The position numbers and the translations under genes were made by a program. DNA of 64,000 bases from Apricaphanius iberus (Eukaryota > Chordata > Actinopteri > Cyprinodontiformes > Aphaniidae), in NCBI GenBank assembly GCA_028564705.1, contig JAPXFQ010000083.1:124001-188000 (forward strand), given 5' to 3'. Position 1 is the stretch's first letter. Each line of letters starts with the position of its first letter. This document shows positions 1 to 11,394 of this stretch, piece after piece. Under the pieces are notes generated by a model. The model searched no databases and was not told the DNA's origin. It was given only the letters and a program-made list of their open reading frames with translations.

Positions 1-219
1 CACTATTCAGCGGACATCCACAGAAAGCTACCACTAAGGGTTTGTTTGACAACCGTTAGCTTTGGTTGCAAAAGCCATGGCATTCCTTTCATGGGATAAA
101 AGCACAAGTCTAAGATCGTCTCCTGGAAAAATTATCTGAACTTGAAAAACAATACCAGCTTAATACGTTCTAACCTCACCTATTCACAAGTTAGTATTCA
201 CAGATTCTCCTATTTGCAG

Positions 220-560
220 GGTTTTTTTCCTGTGGAAAGTGACTTCAAGTTATTTACAAAGAATCTACTGGTTTACAGTTTTTCTTTATTTTTTGTATTT
301 TTTTTGCTGCACATACTTAAAATATATTGGAAAGCTGGAATATTTAGAAACAATGCTGCTTGACTTTTTATTTGTTGGTCTTTGCAAAACAGCCAGTCCA
401 GTAGCAGTAGACACTGGTGCTGACAGGCTGTACCCACAAAGAGAAGAAATAATAAGAAAGACCGGTAAACTGTAAGTGTTGTCGCCAATGGTGCTGAGAA
501 ATCATTCACCAAGCGTATTGAAGCATACTAAGGTGTATATGGCATGCAAACTATTAAAAT
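220..560 (+). repeat. Dispersed repeat, copy 1 of 2
   Basis: This block resembles 57195-57480 in the same orientation. Shared landmarks in order are 'caagttattt', 'caatgctgcttg', a 'gactggctgta..cccca' type segment, and 'accaagcgtatt' (here) or 'accgagcgtatt' (there), followed by 'aagcata(c/t)taag'. The family is not recognised and no termini or target duplication are visible. No credible coding potential was seen. Positions 1-219 and 561-977 show nothing recognisable. Confidence 0.5.
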
Positions 561-1159
561 GGGCAGTTTTAAGTATTTTTACAGAAGGTCTCAAGTAGTT
601 GCTGATTTTAACTATTCGGTTGTGGTCCCTAAGCACCACTGGGGGGTTCACTGTATGGTCAATGAACAGAAGCTTTGAGTTCTCATACAATGATTTTCAA
701 AACAGTCCAGTTTGTCATCCTTGCAAGAAAAGAGAACGTGTAAGAGACCAGGTGCAGAACCAGGTGATGGAGTATGGGAAAAGTTTTTATATTTGTCCTC
801 TTTTACTGGTATCTTATCAAAAAGACAAACAGTAGACATGCTAAAAGGACACAGGAGCATTTTTTAAGTCTTACCATATAGGCTGGTGAATTAAAAAGCA
901 AGTATTACATGACAGGCAGAGCAGTAGAACAGCAGCTGGGCACCTTTTAAATCAGCTATTTCTCAGGTAACATCAGTAGTTAAAGGTTAGAGATGGAACA
1001 TGAGCATGATAGCGACAACTCGTTTATCTAGGTGTTAGTTATACCAATAGAAAGATTATTCCAGCTGTTGGTTTGCCGGGTTCGCGGCCGATATGCCCAG
1101 TAACCAACTGGAACTGTGTCGAGTGAGGAATGTATTTTAGAGTTTAACTGACACCTAAC

Positions 1160-1337
1160 GTTCTGTGTCATTCCCTTCTGACTGCCAGTGGCAGTATAAA
1201 CAGAGTGAATATGTCCCCGCGCGCGCAGGTCGAGTTAAAATGTAAACAAAGTCGCGTAGCGATCCGTGGCCCATGTGGGCATTAGTCTATAAATAGCACG
1301 CAGGGCTACATCCGGTCTCTTGGATCTTCTCGCGGGT
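1160..1337 (+). repeat. DIRS left inverted terminal repeat with TATA box
   Basis: The core 1237-1314 is the near-perfect reverse complement of 6312-6388, including 'gtcgcgtagcgatccgt' and 'tagcacgcagggctacatcc'. A TATA-like 'tataaatag' at 1288-1296 inside the repeat is a plausible promoter for the element. The first 48 bases are repeated in inverse orientation in the internal complementary region. Confidence 0.85.
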
Positions 1338-1790
1338 TACCTGACATTTTTCCCTGGTAACTCGCTCCAACCACTTGCTGAATTGCAGGTCCACAAAGAG
1401 GTAAGCACGTTTCAGTGTATAACGGCGTCATCCTGCCGGTGACTTACAGTCGGAGTGCTCGTGAAGCCCTCTCCGGCGGTGGTTGACGCGTGTTCTCTTT
1501 GTGTTTGTAGTAGGAAAAGGTGAGCGGGTCGACAGAGGCGGCTCGCCCTCTTCCATAGCTGATGATGAACTGGCGCATCTCTTCGGACGGAGGAAAGCGG
1601 ATAGTTGATACTAAAAGTTAAGTGGCAGGAGGTTCCGCCCGCGTTCTGCGTTGTACGACAGCTCTCGCTCGGATTGCCTGACCGGCACACAGCGCCCTAT
1701 AGTCTGGGGGAGGTTCCGATTCGCGCTCTTCAGTTTTATTGAAGTTCTCGCTTGGACGCCCTGGTGTTGTGCTTGCACTCATTTGCAGAA

Positions 1791-3314
1791 ATGTTGTCGT
1801 GCACGTCGTGTGGGGCTGATCTCCAGGTGGAGGATGGCCATGACCTCTGTCCCAGGTGTCTGGGCGTGGGTCACCTCAGAGAAGCGCTCACTGACCCATG
1901 TTTGAATTGTGGCATTCGACCGTTGTCAGTGAGGGAGGACAGGCTGCACCAGGTGGAAAGCCTGGTTTTCCCAGCCGATCTGCCACCGTCGGGTATACCC
2001 CAACCATGTCCCAAGAGGCGGCCCGCGCCAGCGGGGGATCACGGTGACCCAAAGGCGAAGAGGGGACGGCAGCAGCATCCCTCTCGGCATGAGTTGGACT
2101 CTCTAAGAGCCGAAGTGGAGCAGCTGAAGGCGTTACTGGGGCCCCCAGCTCCTATGCCAGCCTTCCAGGGAGTCAGGGGGGGATTCAGAGGACATGATCT
2201 CCATGAGGGCCTCTAATTCAGAGTTCCAGTCCCTCACAGCAGACTCGGACCCCTCTCCAGGTCACCGGGGGCAGCGGTCAGAGCCCCAGAGCGTGGAGGG
2301 CCACGAGGGCTCCGAATTCTCACGGCGGGATTCGCTGAGCTCTGACCCAGGGCAGGGACCGGGCTCGTTGCAGGCAACTATTAGGGCGGCCTTGGCCAGG
2401 ATCTGGCTGGACGACACCCTGGCAGATCCCGCCCAACAGGGAACCCCTTTTTTCGCCGGGCTCCCGCGGCTCCTGCATTCAAGGTTCCGCCGTCACCGGC
2501 ATTTCTGGAGGAGCTGAACCGTTGCTGGGCGGACCCCAGGCAGTTCTCCCACCCGGGTAGGGATGCAAGGACCCTGGCGTCCATAGGCAGTCCGGGGGCC
2601 CGTGGGCTGGACCACATGCCCTCCGTGGACCACTTTATAACCTCACTAGTCCTCTCACCAGACGAGGCTCTGAGGGAGAGTGTCCGTTGCCCGAGTGCCC
2701 GGTGCCGGGTCACGGACAGGCTCCTTTGCAGGGCCTATGACGCTGCGGCGCGTATGGCCCGGATGGGCAACTCTCTCTCCGTGCTAATGTTGGCCCAGTC
2801 CCAGATGCTGCAACAAAGCACGGCGGAGACACCCTTGGGGGACACAAATGATGCAGCCCTGCAAGCCTTTTGGCTGATGACCAGGGAACTTGGTCGTCTA
2901 ATGGCCACTTTGGTGGTGGCAAGACGACAGGTATGGCTGGCGCAGGCGCCTGTCTCAGACCATTGTAGGCAGGGGCTGCGGGGACTACCGGTAGTTCCGG
3001 GTCAGCTGTTCGGCCCAGAGGCGGAGAGGGCCCTGGAGCGCCGGCGGCAGTCCAGTCAAGCCCCAGAGGTTTGGGGCGGGCGTACTTGCGCGACGGCCAC
3101 CACGGCTCGGCAGCAGGGATTCCGGGTCTCAAGGGACCCTGGACGTCCGTTTCGGAAGGCTGCCCCGCCACAATATGGGCGGGGCAGCCGGGCTAGGGCG
3201 GAGACTGGCAAGCAGCCCAGGTATGGGCAAGCCCTGCCCCTCAGAACGCAGGCAGGGCAGGAGCGAGGCCGCCGCCCCCCCAGGGGCCCGAGCAGGCATC
3301 GGGACACGGCCTGA
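1791..3314 (+). pseudogene. DIRS gag-like protein, frameshifted
   Basis: This is the gag-like first gene of the DIRS element, thought to form the retrotransposon particle. The likely ATG at 1791 follows 'tttgcagaa' and starts a product with paired CxxC motifs (CTSCGAD, CPRCLGVGH, PCLNCG). A basic stretch and a short heptad-like segment (LDSLRAEVEQLKALL) follow. The reading frame changes near 2200 and again between about 2517 and 2616, then stays open to 3314. The last part has a conserved-looking helical core and an Arg/Gly/Pro-rich basic tail of the kind that could bind nucleic acid. At least two frameshifts make this a pseudogene. The assignment rests on position in the element and the Cys motifs rather than a strong sequence signature. 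Confidence 0.75.
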
Positions 3315-3329
3315 GGGCCAGGGGCCGAC

Positions 3330-4996
3330 GGCGGAGAGGTTTTCACCACAGCACCTGTCCTACTGGGAGGCCCATTGCAGCGATGCTTGGGTAAGGAACA
3401 CCATATCCAGTGGGTACAGGTTGCAGTTCCGCCCCAACCCCGGTCTGGGATCAGGGTGACCTCGGTCACAGACCCGGTGCGATCCCTGGTCCTGCTACAG
3501 GAAATTCAGACTCCTGGACAACAAGGCCGCTGTGGAGGTGCCGCCGCTTTTCCAGGCAGACTGCTTTTATTCAACCTACTTTCTCATACCAAATAAAGAT
3601 GCGTCACTTCGGCCGGTGCTAGACCTCAGGGGTCTAAATCAAATTCTGAAGGTGCTTCCCTTCCTTCAGGCCATTTGTCCAGAAGAATGGTTCACATCGG
3701 TAGACCTGACAGATGAGTACTTTCATGTCCCCATCCATCCAAAGCACAGGAAGTACCTGAGGTTCGCCTATCAGGGAAAGGTCTACCAGTTCACGGTCCT
3801 GCCATATGGCCTGTCCCTCGCCCATCGGGTGTTCACGAGGTGCATGAAGGCAGCCCTGAGCCCCCTTTGCCGGTCAGGGCTGAAAGTCCTGCCCTATCTG
3901 GACGACTGGCTCATCTGTGCGCCCGGAACAGACAGAAGAGTCCTGCCCCACATACCACTTTTATAGGCATGGCCTTGGACTCTGTGACAATCGAGGCCCG
4001 CCTGACCGCACAGAGGACGGCCAGGATCTTGGGCCTGCTCCGGTCCTTTGAGCTCGGAGCGGCACCCCCAGTCAGCTTGTGGCTGAGACTTTTGGGGATG
4101 CTGGGTGCACCTTCAACCTTGACGCCTCTGGGGTTGCTTCACGTCCGGCCCCTACAGAGGTGGTTCGGTGGCCTCCACATGGACCCCCGCCTGGACAGCC
4201 GGGTCAGGGTACCGGTCACACGCAGCTGCGCGGTGTGGCTCCGTCGGTGGGGGGACGGTGCCTATCTGCAACGCGGCGTCTCCCTCGGTGGGGTCCCAAC
4301 AAGGCGGGAAGTGGTGACGACCGATGCATCGCCCCAAGGATGGGGGGCGCTGTGGCAGTGCCGGTTCATCCAGGGCCAGTGGGGTCCGTGGCGAGGGGTC
4401 TGCATATAAACGTCCTAGAGCTGTGGACGATTTACTTGGTGCTGAGGCACTTCTGGCCTTATTTCAAGGGCAGGCATGTCCTTGTCCGGACGGACAATAC
4501 CTCGGCGGTGTTCCACATCAACCATAAGGGCAGGACCAGATCGCTGCAGTCCCTGCGGGAGGCTCACAGGCTGTGGACCTGGGCCTATCCCCTCTTCGCT
4601 TTCATGAGGGAAATGCACCTTCCGGGGACGAGGAACTCCGTGGCGGACTTCCTGTCGCGCTGGTGTCTTCCCCCGGGGGAGTGGAGATTGCATCCCCAAG
4701 TGGTGCAGGGGATTTTGGGGCGCTATGGCAGGGCCCGCGTCGATCTTTTTGCCTTGCGGAGCACCACACATTGCCCCCTATGGTTTTCCATGACGGAGGC
4801 CACCTCTCCTCTGGGGATGGACGCTCTCGCCAATGCCTGGCCAGACGAACTGCTGTATGCGTTTCCGCCGTGGCCACTGATTCTGCCTACTCTCCACATG
4901 GTGAATTCATCGTCCCATCAGGTTCTTCTGGTGGCTCCCGAGTGGCCTATGAGAGTTTGGTTCCAACTTCTCCACCGCCTGTTGAACGAGGAACCA
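3330..4996 (+). pseudogene. DIRS reverse transcriptase / RNase H / MT-like polyprotein, frameshifted
   Basis: The reverse transcriptase core lies at 3532-3966. It includes FYSTYFLIPNKDASLRPVLD, the catalytic SVDLTDEYFHVPI and the YLDDWL active-site motif near 3895. RNase H follows with TTDASPQGWGALW near 4320, LHINVLELW near 4402 and VRTDNTSAVFHINHKG near 4475. A downstream segment (VDLFALR near 4740, LLYAFPPWPLI near 4850) sits where DIRS elements carry a Dam-methyltransferase-like domain. The frame changes at about 3515, between 3966 and about 4000, and near 4385, so at least three lesions break the polyprotein. The protein would copy element RNA into DNA. The identity is very secure, and the copy is dead. 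Confidence 0.92.
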
Positions 4997-5009
4997 TAGC
5001 GGCTTCCTG

Positions 5010-6115
5010 TGAGGAGGGACCTTTTGAGTCAGATGGAGGGGAGGGTTTGGCACCTGTCCCCAGGCTGCCTTCGGCTCACTGTGTGGCCTCTGAGGCGGAC
5101 TCGCAGCTCCCGGGAGATCTGGAGCCTTCGATCCGGCGAACGCTACAGAGTGCCAGGGCTCCTTCCACAGTGGCGACCTATGCTCGTTGTTGGAGGGGCT
5201 TTGCAGCATGGTGCAGGGACTGGGGTATGCTACCGAGGTCCTGCTCGGTGCTTGACGTCCACAGGTACCTCCAAGCCCTGTTCGATGCAGGACGTGCAGC
5301 ATCAACCTTGAGGGTGCACGTAGCAGCCATATCGTCCGGGCATGATCGCATCGATGGCAGGGGGGTGGAAGCACACTACCTGGTGACTCGGTTTCTCCGG
5401 GGTGCTCGCCGGCTGTTCCCCCCCCCTCCCCCTGCGTTTTCCTGCGGCTGCATGGGACCTCCCCCCTGGTCTTGAAGGCCTTGGCCAGGCCGCCTTTTGA
5501 GCCGAGGTGCGCTGTCCCCTTACGGTTTGTGTCCATTAAGACGGTCTTCCTGTTTGCAGTGGCCACAGCGAAGCGTGTCGGGGAGCTTCACGCACTTGCA
5601 GTCAGCCCTGCGTGCCTGCGTTGGGAGGCAGGCGGGTCTGGTGTGACCCTGTGGCCCAACCTGGCCTTCCTTTCCTAAGTTAAACCCTCAGGCTATGTGA
5701 ACGCGCCCATTAGGCTCGGGGCATTCTGTCCTCCTCTGTTCCGCTCGGAGGAATAGAGATCCGCGAACCTGCTGTGTCCAGTTCGAGCGTTGCAGCTGTA
5801 CATGGCGGCTACAGCTGCGCTTCGACAATCGGACCAGTTGTTTGTGTGCTACGGGGGACGGAACAGGGAGCGCCCCCTCTCTAAACAGAGACTGTGGCAC
5901 TGGGTGGTGGATGCTATCAACCTGGCATATGAATCTATGGGTGCAGCTGCTCATGGTATCGTATGCCATTCCACCAGGGGCGTCACAAGGTCCTGGGCGG
6001 CAATGAGGGGCGTCCCTCTGGGGGACATCTGCACCGTGCACTTTTGCACACTACTACTGCCTGGATGTGGGCCAGGAGTCGGTGCTGGCATCAGCGGTCC
6101 TGCCCCTGGCTTCTA
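5010..6115 (+). pseudogene. DIRS tyrosine recombinase, frameshifted
   Basis: The integrase gene of the element would join circular element DNA to the target by strand exchange. The N-terminal SAM-like core-binding region is visible (SARAPSTVATYARCW near 5150, SVLDVHRYLQALFDAG near 5250). The catalytic arginine lies in AKRVGELHAL near 5570. The HxxR box is HSTRGVTRSWA near 5970. The nucleophile tyrosine is recognisable only in a different frame, in FAHYYCLDVG near 6045, because of a small deletion just upstream. Other frame changes lie near 5475 and between 5678 and 5790. It is the last gene before the internal complementary region, as in other DIRS elements. Confidence 0.88.
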
Positions 6116-6172
6116 CCCCCTGAGAGGTCGGTGAGTACCACGTTCCTCGTGACACTGCTGGTATAAGTCATC

Positions 6173-6250
6173 CACTCTGTTTATACTGCCACTGGCAGTC
6201 AGAAGGGAATGACACAGAACGGAAGTTACGTTGTAACTGTGAATTCCTGG
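6173..6250 (+). repeat. DIRS internal complementary region
   Basis: Positions 6173-6220 are the exact reverse complement of the outermost 48 bases of the left terminal repeat (1160-1207). Positions 6221-6250 are the reverse complement of the outermost right end (about 6450-6486), with a deletion of about 8 bases. The point between 6220 and 6221 therefore mirrors the joint of the two element ends. In the DIRS replication model this region templates closure of the circular intermediate. Confidence 0.9.
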
Positions 6251-6283
6251 ATGACTGCCAGTCAGGCCGGTCACTTGGAACTT

Positions 6284-6486
6284 TTCCCCGCGAGAAGATC
6301 CTGGGAGGCTGGATGTAGCCCTGCGTGCTATTTATAGACTCATGCCCACATGGGCTACGGATCGCTACGCGACTTTGTTTACATTTTAATCCAACCTGTG
6401 TGGAGCCTGAGGGGACATGTTCACTCTGCCACTGCCACTGGAAGTAATCCAGGAATTCACAGAACCACAGTTACAACGCAACTTCC
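6284..6486 (-). repeat. DIRS right inverted terminal repeat
   Basis: Reverse complement of the left terminal repeat. The match is best at 6312-6388 and extends with more mismatches to 6449. The terminal 'gcaacttcc' is followed by the target trinucleotide att at 6487-6489. The outermost bases differ from those of the left repeat, which is expected for DIRS ends and explains why the internal complementary region has two halves. Confidence 0.85.
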
Positions 6487-6872
6487 ATTAGCAAAGTTAG
6501 CAAGTGAGTTAGCTTACCGATCCAAGACGATCCAGGATATTGTTATCCAGAGATGGAACAATATGTCCACGGCTCTGAAGCAGCTGCTTGAATTTCTGAC
6601 TCCACCATTCTTCCCAGTGCCATAAAGTTGACCATATAAACCATACAGTTGGATCATAGAGACTCTCAACCTGCAGCAGCTACTGGCTGGTAGATATAAA
6701 CAGAACATGATTGCTGTGCCCGTTTTAAATGTACATTTTATTAGATTTTAAGTTAAATATCACTTTTAAAGGAAATGTTGTACTTTCATTCTAAACCCCT
6801 CTTAAAACCCTAGGCCTAAGCATGTAATACTATTTTTCCTATTTTAATGTTTAATTTTCCATATTTTCTCCT

Positions 6873-8930
6873 GAAGTTTAAGAGCAATGCCCATAATACA
6901 AGATACAGATTAGTAAATTACCACAATTTTTTTAAAGTTATTCTATCTCCCTTTTCAACACCATCTTTTGTCTCCTACTTAGATTCCCCTTTATCGCGCT
7001 CCAAAATAATTCTTATCACAGGCGACTCATTTAGGCCTATGCAGTTAGTCTTTAATCTCCTCAACCTGTGACTGTCTCAAGGATAACTAAAGTGGTGAAT
7101 ATTTGCTTGTGTGCCGGTTTGTTGTTTCGTGTGGAGCAGATCTGAATGCCTTCTTGACTTACCACCTGATAAATATACCTTGGTACGTTACTGCATGAAG
7201 AACTTTTTTTTCTGTTTGGCAAATGTGACTTCTGTTGTTAAATATGTCCTTGGATGATTGAATAACACAAACACTCCAACACCAGTATCTGAGGAGCTTT
7301 TGCCAAAATGACACATGCAGGTGCAGGATGCACCAAGCCTCAAAAACAACACAGTATGGTGCAAAGTTTTCTAAACTAGTCCAAAAAACAACAAATTCTA
7401 CTGACTGATATATTAAAAAAGCTCTTGCTCAGAAGGCTAGAATACTCAATAATTGTGTTACAATTAACAAGTTAAAAATTGACAATGAATACTATGAACC
7501 TTTTGCAATCTTGTCATTGATGCTGGGATTAACTTTGAAGAAATAAAGGGGATATGGTGAACCTTTTTGCTGCTTGGCGGTACCACCAAGCAGCACCACT
7601 AGAAGCCATACAAGATAACTTTAAAGTTCTCCTACATGTGCTTTCATCTCTCACAGACATCCTCATACTTGCAACACAAAAATCGATGAAGGTATTCATA
7701 AAGTACTACAAAAAAATTATATTGCAAGAGTTTTGTCACGGATATTCTGAAGTCTGTGTGTTGTAGCAATGGGACCTGTCAGTTTCTTTCAGGGAAGGGA
7801 GGGGGAAACCAATTATGATTTTGTGCACTGTCGATCACTCTGTGTCCATAGTGGCAGGAAGCCTCTGAAGTTTCAGAACCACGCCCGGATTGAGAATGTC
7901 AGTTCATTCTCTGTTGAGCAGTTTCTTATCAAACACAACAGTGTATTTGCAGTCTACCTCCTGTTGTTCATATATTCAGAAAGCTAAATTTATTTATTGT
8001 TTTGTAAATATTTTTTAGCAAAATTCTTCTATCTAGTCTATTCTCTTTATATTATGTGATATCAACTTAGTTGCGAAGCTTCCAGTGTTATATATTGTGG
8101 TAGAGTTTTCATCCAAACATATTTCAGCTACTTGTGTTGTCAGGTTGTGTAAAATCTGCCAAGGCCTTCAGAGTCCACAGAGAAAGCCCCCGTATGCTGT
8201 AAGTAAACTAAGACAGGCAGTTGCGATAGCCAATCAGCTCTCGAGTCTGAGACAGCAATGCATGCTAGAAGGCGCTACACTGAAGTTGGTAGGAGAAGAT
8301 CAATGTTTGTGAGTGCAGTTTATTTGTGTTTTTAATATGTTTGTTGCCCTGTCTGGAATCCACCCCCCGCCTCTTGCCTGATGATCGCTGGATTGAATTT
8401 TTGGTTTTGTTATCACCTCGTTTGTGTCTTATATGAAATGGTGACAATGCGCACTGTGTGGTACAAACTTGTTAAGCTCTCATATAGGTTTGTGGAGATT
8501 TAAAAACTATGTTAACTATTATTTTTAAATTGGCTTTTATTTTTGAGGTAGTTTCCGTGATCTTAGTTTCCTACTCTTTATTGTGAATGGAAGCTTACTG
8601 ATTTTAAATGCTCTGGAAATTGAGTGCCATTTGGCCAGCCTGTGAAGTATGCGTGATTATGTATGTTTTTTTTTGAGCTGTGGTGTCGTACTGATGGTAT
8701 TATGAGCTGTATTCATTTAGGATGAACTATGTACAATGTCACAGAAGCCCTAGAGGTCACGACCCCACCATTGCAATCAGGACAGGGGAAAAGTGCCCAC
8801 AAATCAATGACCACAAATCCCAATTCAACTTTGAGCATCCCAGCAACACTACCCACACAACACTATGACAAAGGAGCATATCACAACAGATAAGTTAGGG
8901 GGTCCGTCAATACGCCAGAATGGTAATCCT
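6873..8930. other. AT-rich intergenic sequence with one perfect hairpin
   Basis: No credible gene or dated repeat was seen. A perfect 10-bp stem occurs at 7568-7577 and 7586-7595 (tgctgcttgg / ccaagcagca, 8-nt loop). Open frames here are short and lack any family signature. Confidence 0.4.
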
Positions 8931-8939
8931 AATAATTCA

Positions 8940-9090
8940 GTTAAATTCACTACAGTTTATTTGTATAACGCCAATTCGCAACATATGTCATCTCTAGGCA
9001 CTTTACAAGAAAAATCATTTCAATACAGTCATACAACCATTCCAACCAGTTAAACGTTTTCTTTGTAATAGACCCTTTGATGGACAGCTG
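8940..9090 (+). repeat. Teleost dispersed repeat, copy A
   Basis: Contains 'cagtttatttgtataacgcc', 'catctctaggcactttacaa' and 'ttaaacgttttct'. It matches 35835-36165 and 55315-55470 in the same order and orientation. This is the common teleost repeat type whose longer copies continue into a 'gaggaaaaactcccc' tail. This copy is truncated after the 'ttaaacgttttctttgtaatag' region. Confidence 0.7.
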
Positions 9091-9324
9091 AACCTGACAA
9101 AGAACAAATAATTAAAGTATCACAGAAATTGTGAATTAGGTGAAAAAAATGCCTGGGTAATAAAAATATTTACTTTAGCCTACTCAGTGTGCAAACTCCT
9201 CACTCCATTATCACCACTTGAGATTAGGCCAGTGGGAGATGTTACCTTTTTTTAGCCTCTAGCATGCTTTATTGAACAGGGGTTTGACAGGAACGAGGGT
9301 GGCGAGGAAACGTGTGGTAGTATA

Positions 9325-9440
9325 GGGCAGGGACTGGACACACATCCCTGTGGTACTCCTACGGGGCATGACAGCATTGTGGAGGTACAGGAACCAAGTC
9401 GTAATGTTTGTGGATGGTTAATGAATAAGTTTTTACTTAA
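9325..9440 (-). pseudogene. LINE reverse transcriptase scrap
   Basis: Read on the minus strand, a short stretch gives a motif like PVGVPQGCVSSP, preceded by LRLGSCTS. This is the LINE reverse-transcriptase GxPQGCxxSP box and its usual upstream context. Nothing intact extends on either side. It is a very short decayed fragment and the clade cannot be assigned. Confidence 0.45.
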
Positions 9441-11205
9441 CAGGCCAAGACCTTAATGGAAAGGCACATTTTTTAGCTCCCTACAGTAACGATTACCTCT
9501 GGGACAGGATGCTTACATTTTATATCAGTTTCTTTTTCACTATGTGTTTTACAATGGAATATCATTTGTGGCATACTGTCTCTGACTTCCATTTCTTTAA
9601 GTTTGACAATCAATGAAATACAATTTGTATACAATGTAACCACATTGTTTAGATTGCAGGTAGTTTAAAATGGTAGATCTACCATCCTGCGAATTTTAGA
9701 TGCATCTCTGCTCCAACACAGCAGATTCTGATGGCTCACTTCCCTCATGAGCAGCTCTTTCAGCTCTGCAGAGGCCTGGTAACAAGGCCTTCATTTGATT
9801 CAGCTGTGGTGAGAAGGGACCCATCTAAAAATGCAGGACTGTAGATCTTGAGGATGATGGTCGGGAACACCTGCCGTTTTAGTCTTTAAACAGAATCTCA
9901 GTTCCACAATGCGGATCTATGCCTTTAAACCACCTATCAAATGCAAATTCTTTCCGTTGCTATGCCAGAGCTGCACTGTTGATAGGATTTCAGGCTTTGC
10001 TCTCTACCGCCCACATTGTGTTTGCAGTTAGGAGACCTAGAAGGATCAAATGTCTTCTCAAATAGTTATATGCTCACACTCTTGAGAGTAGATACATTTT
10101 TTATCTATATATTTGAAAAATAGAAAGCAAAAAAAAACTTCAGAATCTCTCGGGGGAAAAAAAAACAACAAAACAAGCATGCATCTAAGCTTGCTAGAAC
10201 AAAAACGCAGTCATGTGCCCAGACCAGAGACCAATTTAAAACCATTAGGAGACTTCTTGGTCTGAGGTGAAACTAAAAAAATTTGACATAATATTTATAT
10301 CTTAATTATTTCCACTCTGATGCTAGAAACAATTCATTTTTTACATCAGCTTGTTTGCAGAGCTTCCACGCTCATTAACGAGAAGTTATCGTTTAAATAT
10401 CCGAATGTCCGTTCTTGGGGTGTGCAACTTCAGATCAGTCACTGTGTGAATGACTCTCCTCATGATTTATCACAGTAATGAAGAAGAATACGACAGATGT
10501 TTTGTCCTTAACTGTAAACACACAGACTTTCTCATTACCTTCACCTAGGCTTTAAATCAAATTAGGAAAATAATCTTCCCAGAAACCAATATCTTTCAAA
10601 AAAAGCAACCTTAAAAATAAAGCTTTACTCCTGATAAATGATGAGGTGCTGGTCACTCCTTTACTGTTATCTTTTTTTTCCCCAAATCTTTTTTCTTAGT
10701 GGTCAGATTTAGCTGATGTTCTCCCTGTGCATGCCTGGGTTCTTTCCAGGGACAATGTCATTCATAGAAGTTTTCTTTACCGCTTCTTTGTGCTTCAAAT
10801 CTTGAAATGATTCCTAGATCTAAGATTGCTCTCTTAAACTAAAACATACAAACTGAGATCTGAGCCTTCATCTTTTCATGCTAAAAAGAAAGCACACCCT
10901 CTGTTAATTCAGACTTTTATCAGATTCCAAGATCATTTAAATCTGACCTCCGCCTTACAAAAACACACCAACCAGATCACACACACAAGGAATTTAGTTT
11001 ACAATATGGGAGCTGCTCATACTGGGGGTGCGTCAGAAGTGACCCGCTGTTACTATTTCCCATCATTAGACGTAAGAGACAAAGATGAATAAATGGAACA
11101 AAAAACCCAAATACATACAAGATATGTAAAAGCCTAGAATATATATGGGGTGTACTTTCTGTATACTTCTACTTTCACGAAGACAATCACTGTTAAAAAC
11201 TCATA
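9441..11205. other. AT-rich intergenic sequence
   Basis: No gene, terminal repeat or recognisable mobile element was found. Sequence complexity is normal, with short A and T runs. Confidence 0.4.
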
Positions 11206-11394
11206 TTGTATGTTAGAAAACCTAACAACATAGTGAAGAAAGGCTGTGGGTTTAGATCAGCAGTTATTTTCAGCAGCTCCCCAAAAGGAACGGTCCAATT
11301 AGGGCCTAATTTAGGACAAACGCAGACCAGCCTTGCTCCTGAAATTGACTTGATTTACTGTGAGCTGGCTCAGCTGGAGCAGGCTCCAGAGGTT

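Larger units (their letters stand above)
1160..6486 (+). mobile_element. DIRS-type tyrosine-recombinase retrotransposon
   Basis: The element shows full DIRS architecture. Inverted terminal repeats lie at 1160-1337 and 6284-6486. An internal complementary region lies at 6173-6250. Between them are a gag-like region, reverse transcriptase with a YLDDW motif, RNase H, a methyltransferase-like region and a tyrosine recombinase. DIRS elements replicate through a circular DNA intermediate and integrate by recombinase without target-site duplication. The flanks agree: 'cctaac|GTT' on the left and 'ATT|agcaaag' on the right correspond to an uninterrupted 'ctaacGTTagcaaag' in the sister MITE. The coding regions carry several frameshifts, so this copy is not autonomous. 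GC content is clearly higher than in the surrounding DNA. Confidence 0.93.
978..6872 (+). mobile_element. MITE copy 1, interrupted by a DIRS element
   Basis: The left part (978-1159) and right part (6487-6872) together match the reverse complement of 29737-30394. The left terminus 'ttaaaggttagagatggaac' matches the terminal repeat of the other copy. The right terminus near 6860-6872 ('tttccatattttc') is diverged. Shared internal blocks include 'gagcatgatagcgaca', 'attccagctgttggtttg' and 'gactccaccattcttccc'. The sequence is non-coding. It was split at position 1160 by the DIRS retrotransposon. The TTAA at the terminus would suit a TTAA-targeting DNA transposon, but the superfamily is not established. 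Confidence 0.75.

Noticed and set aside
1412..1690. Open frames antisense to the DIRS leader and genes
   Set aside because: They arise from the GC-rich composition of the element and overlap its real coding regions in other frames.
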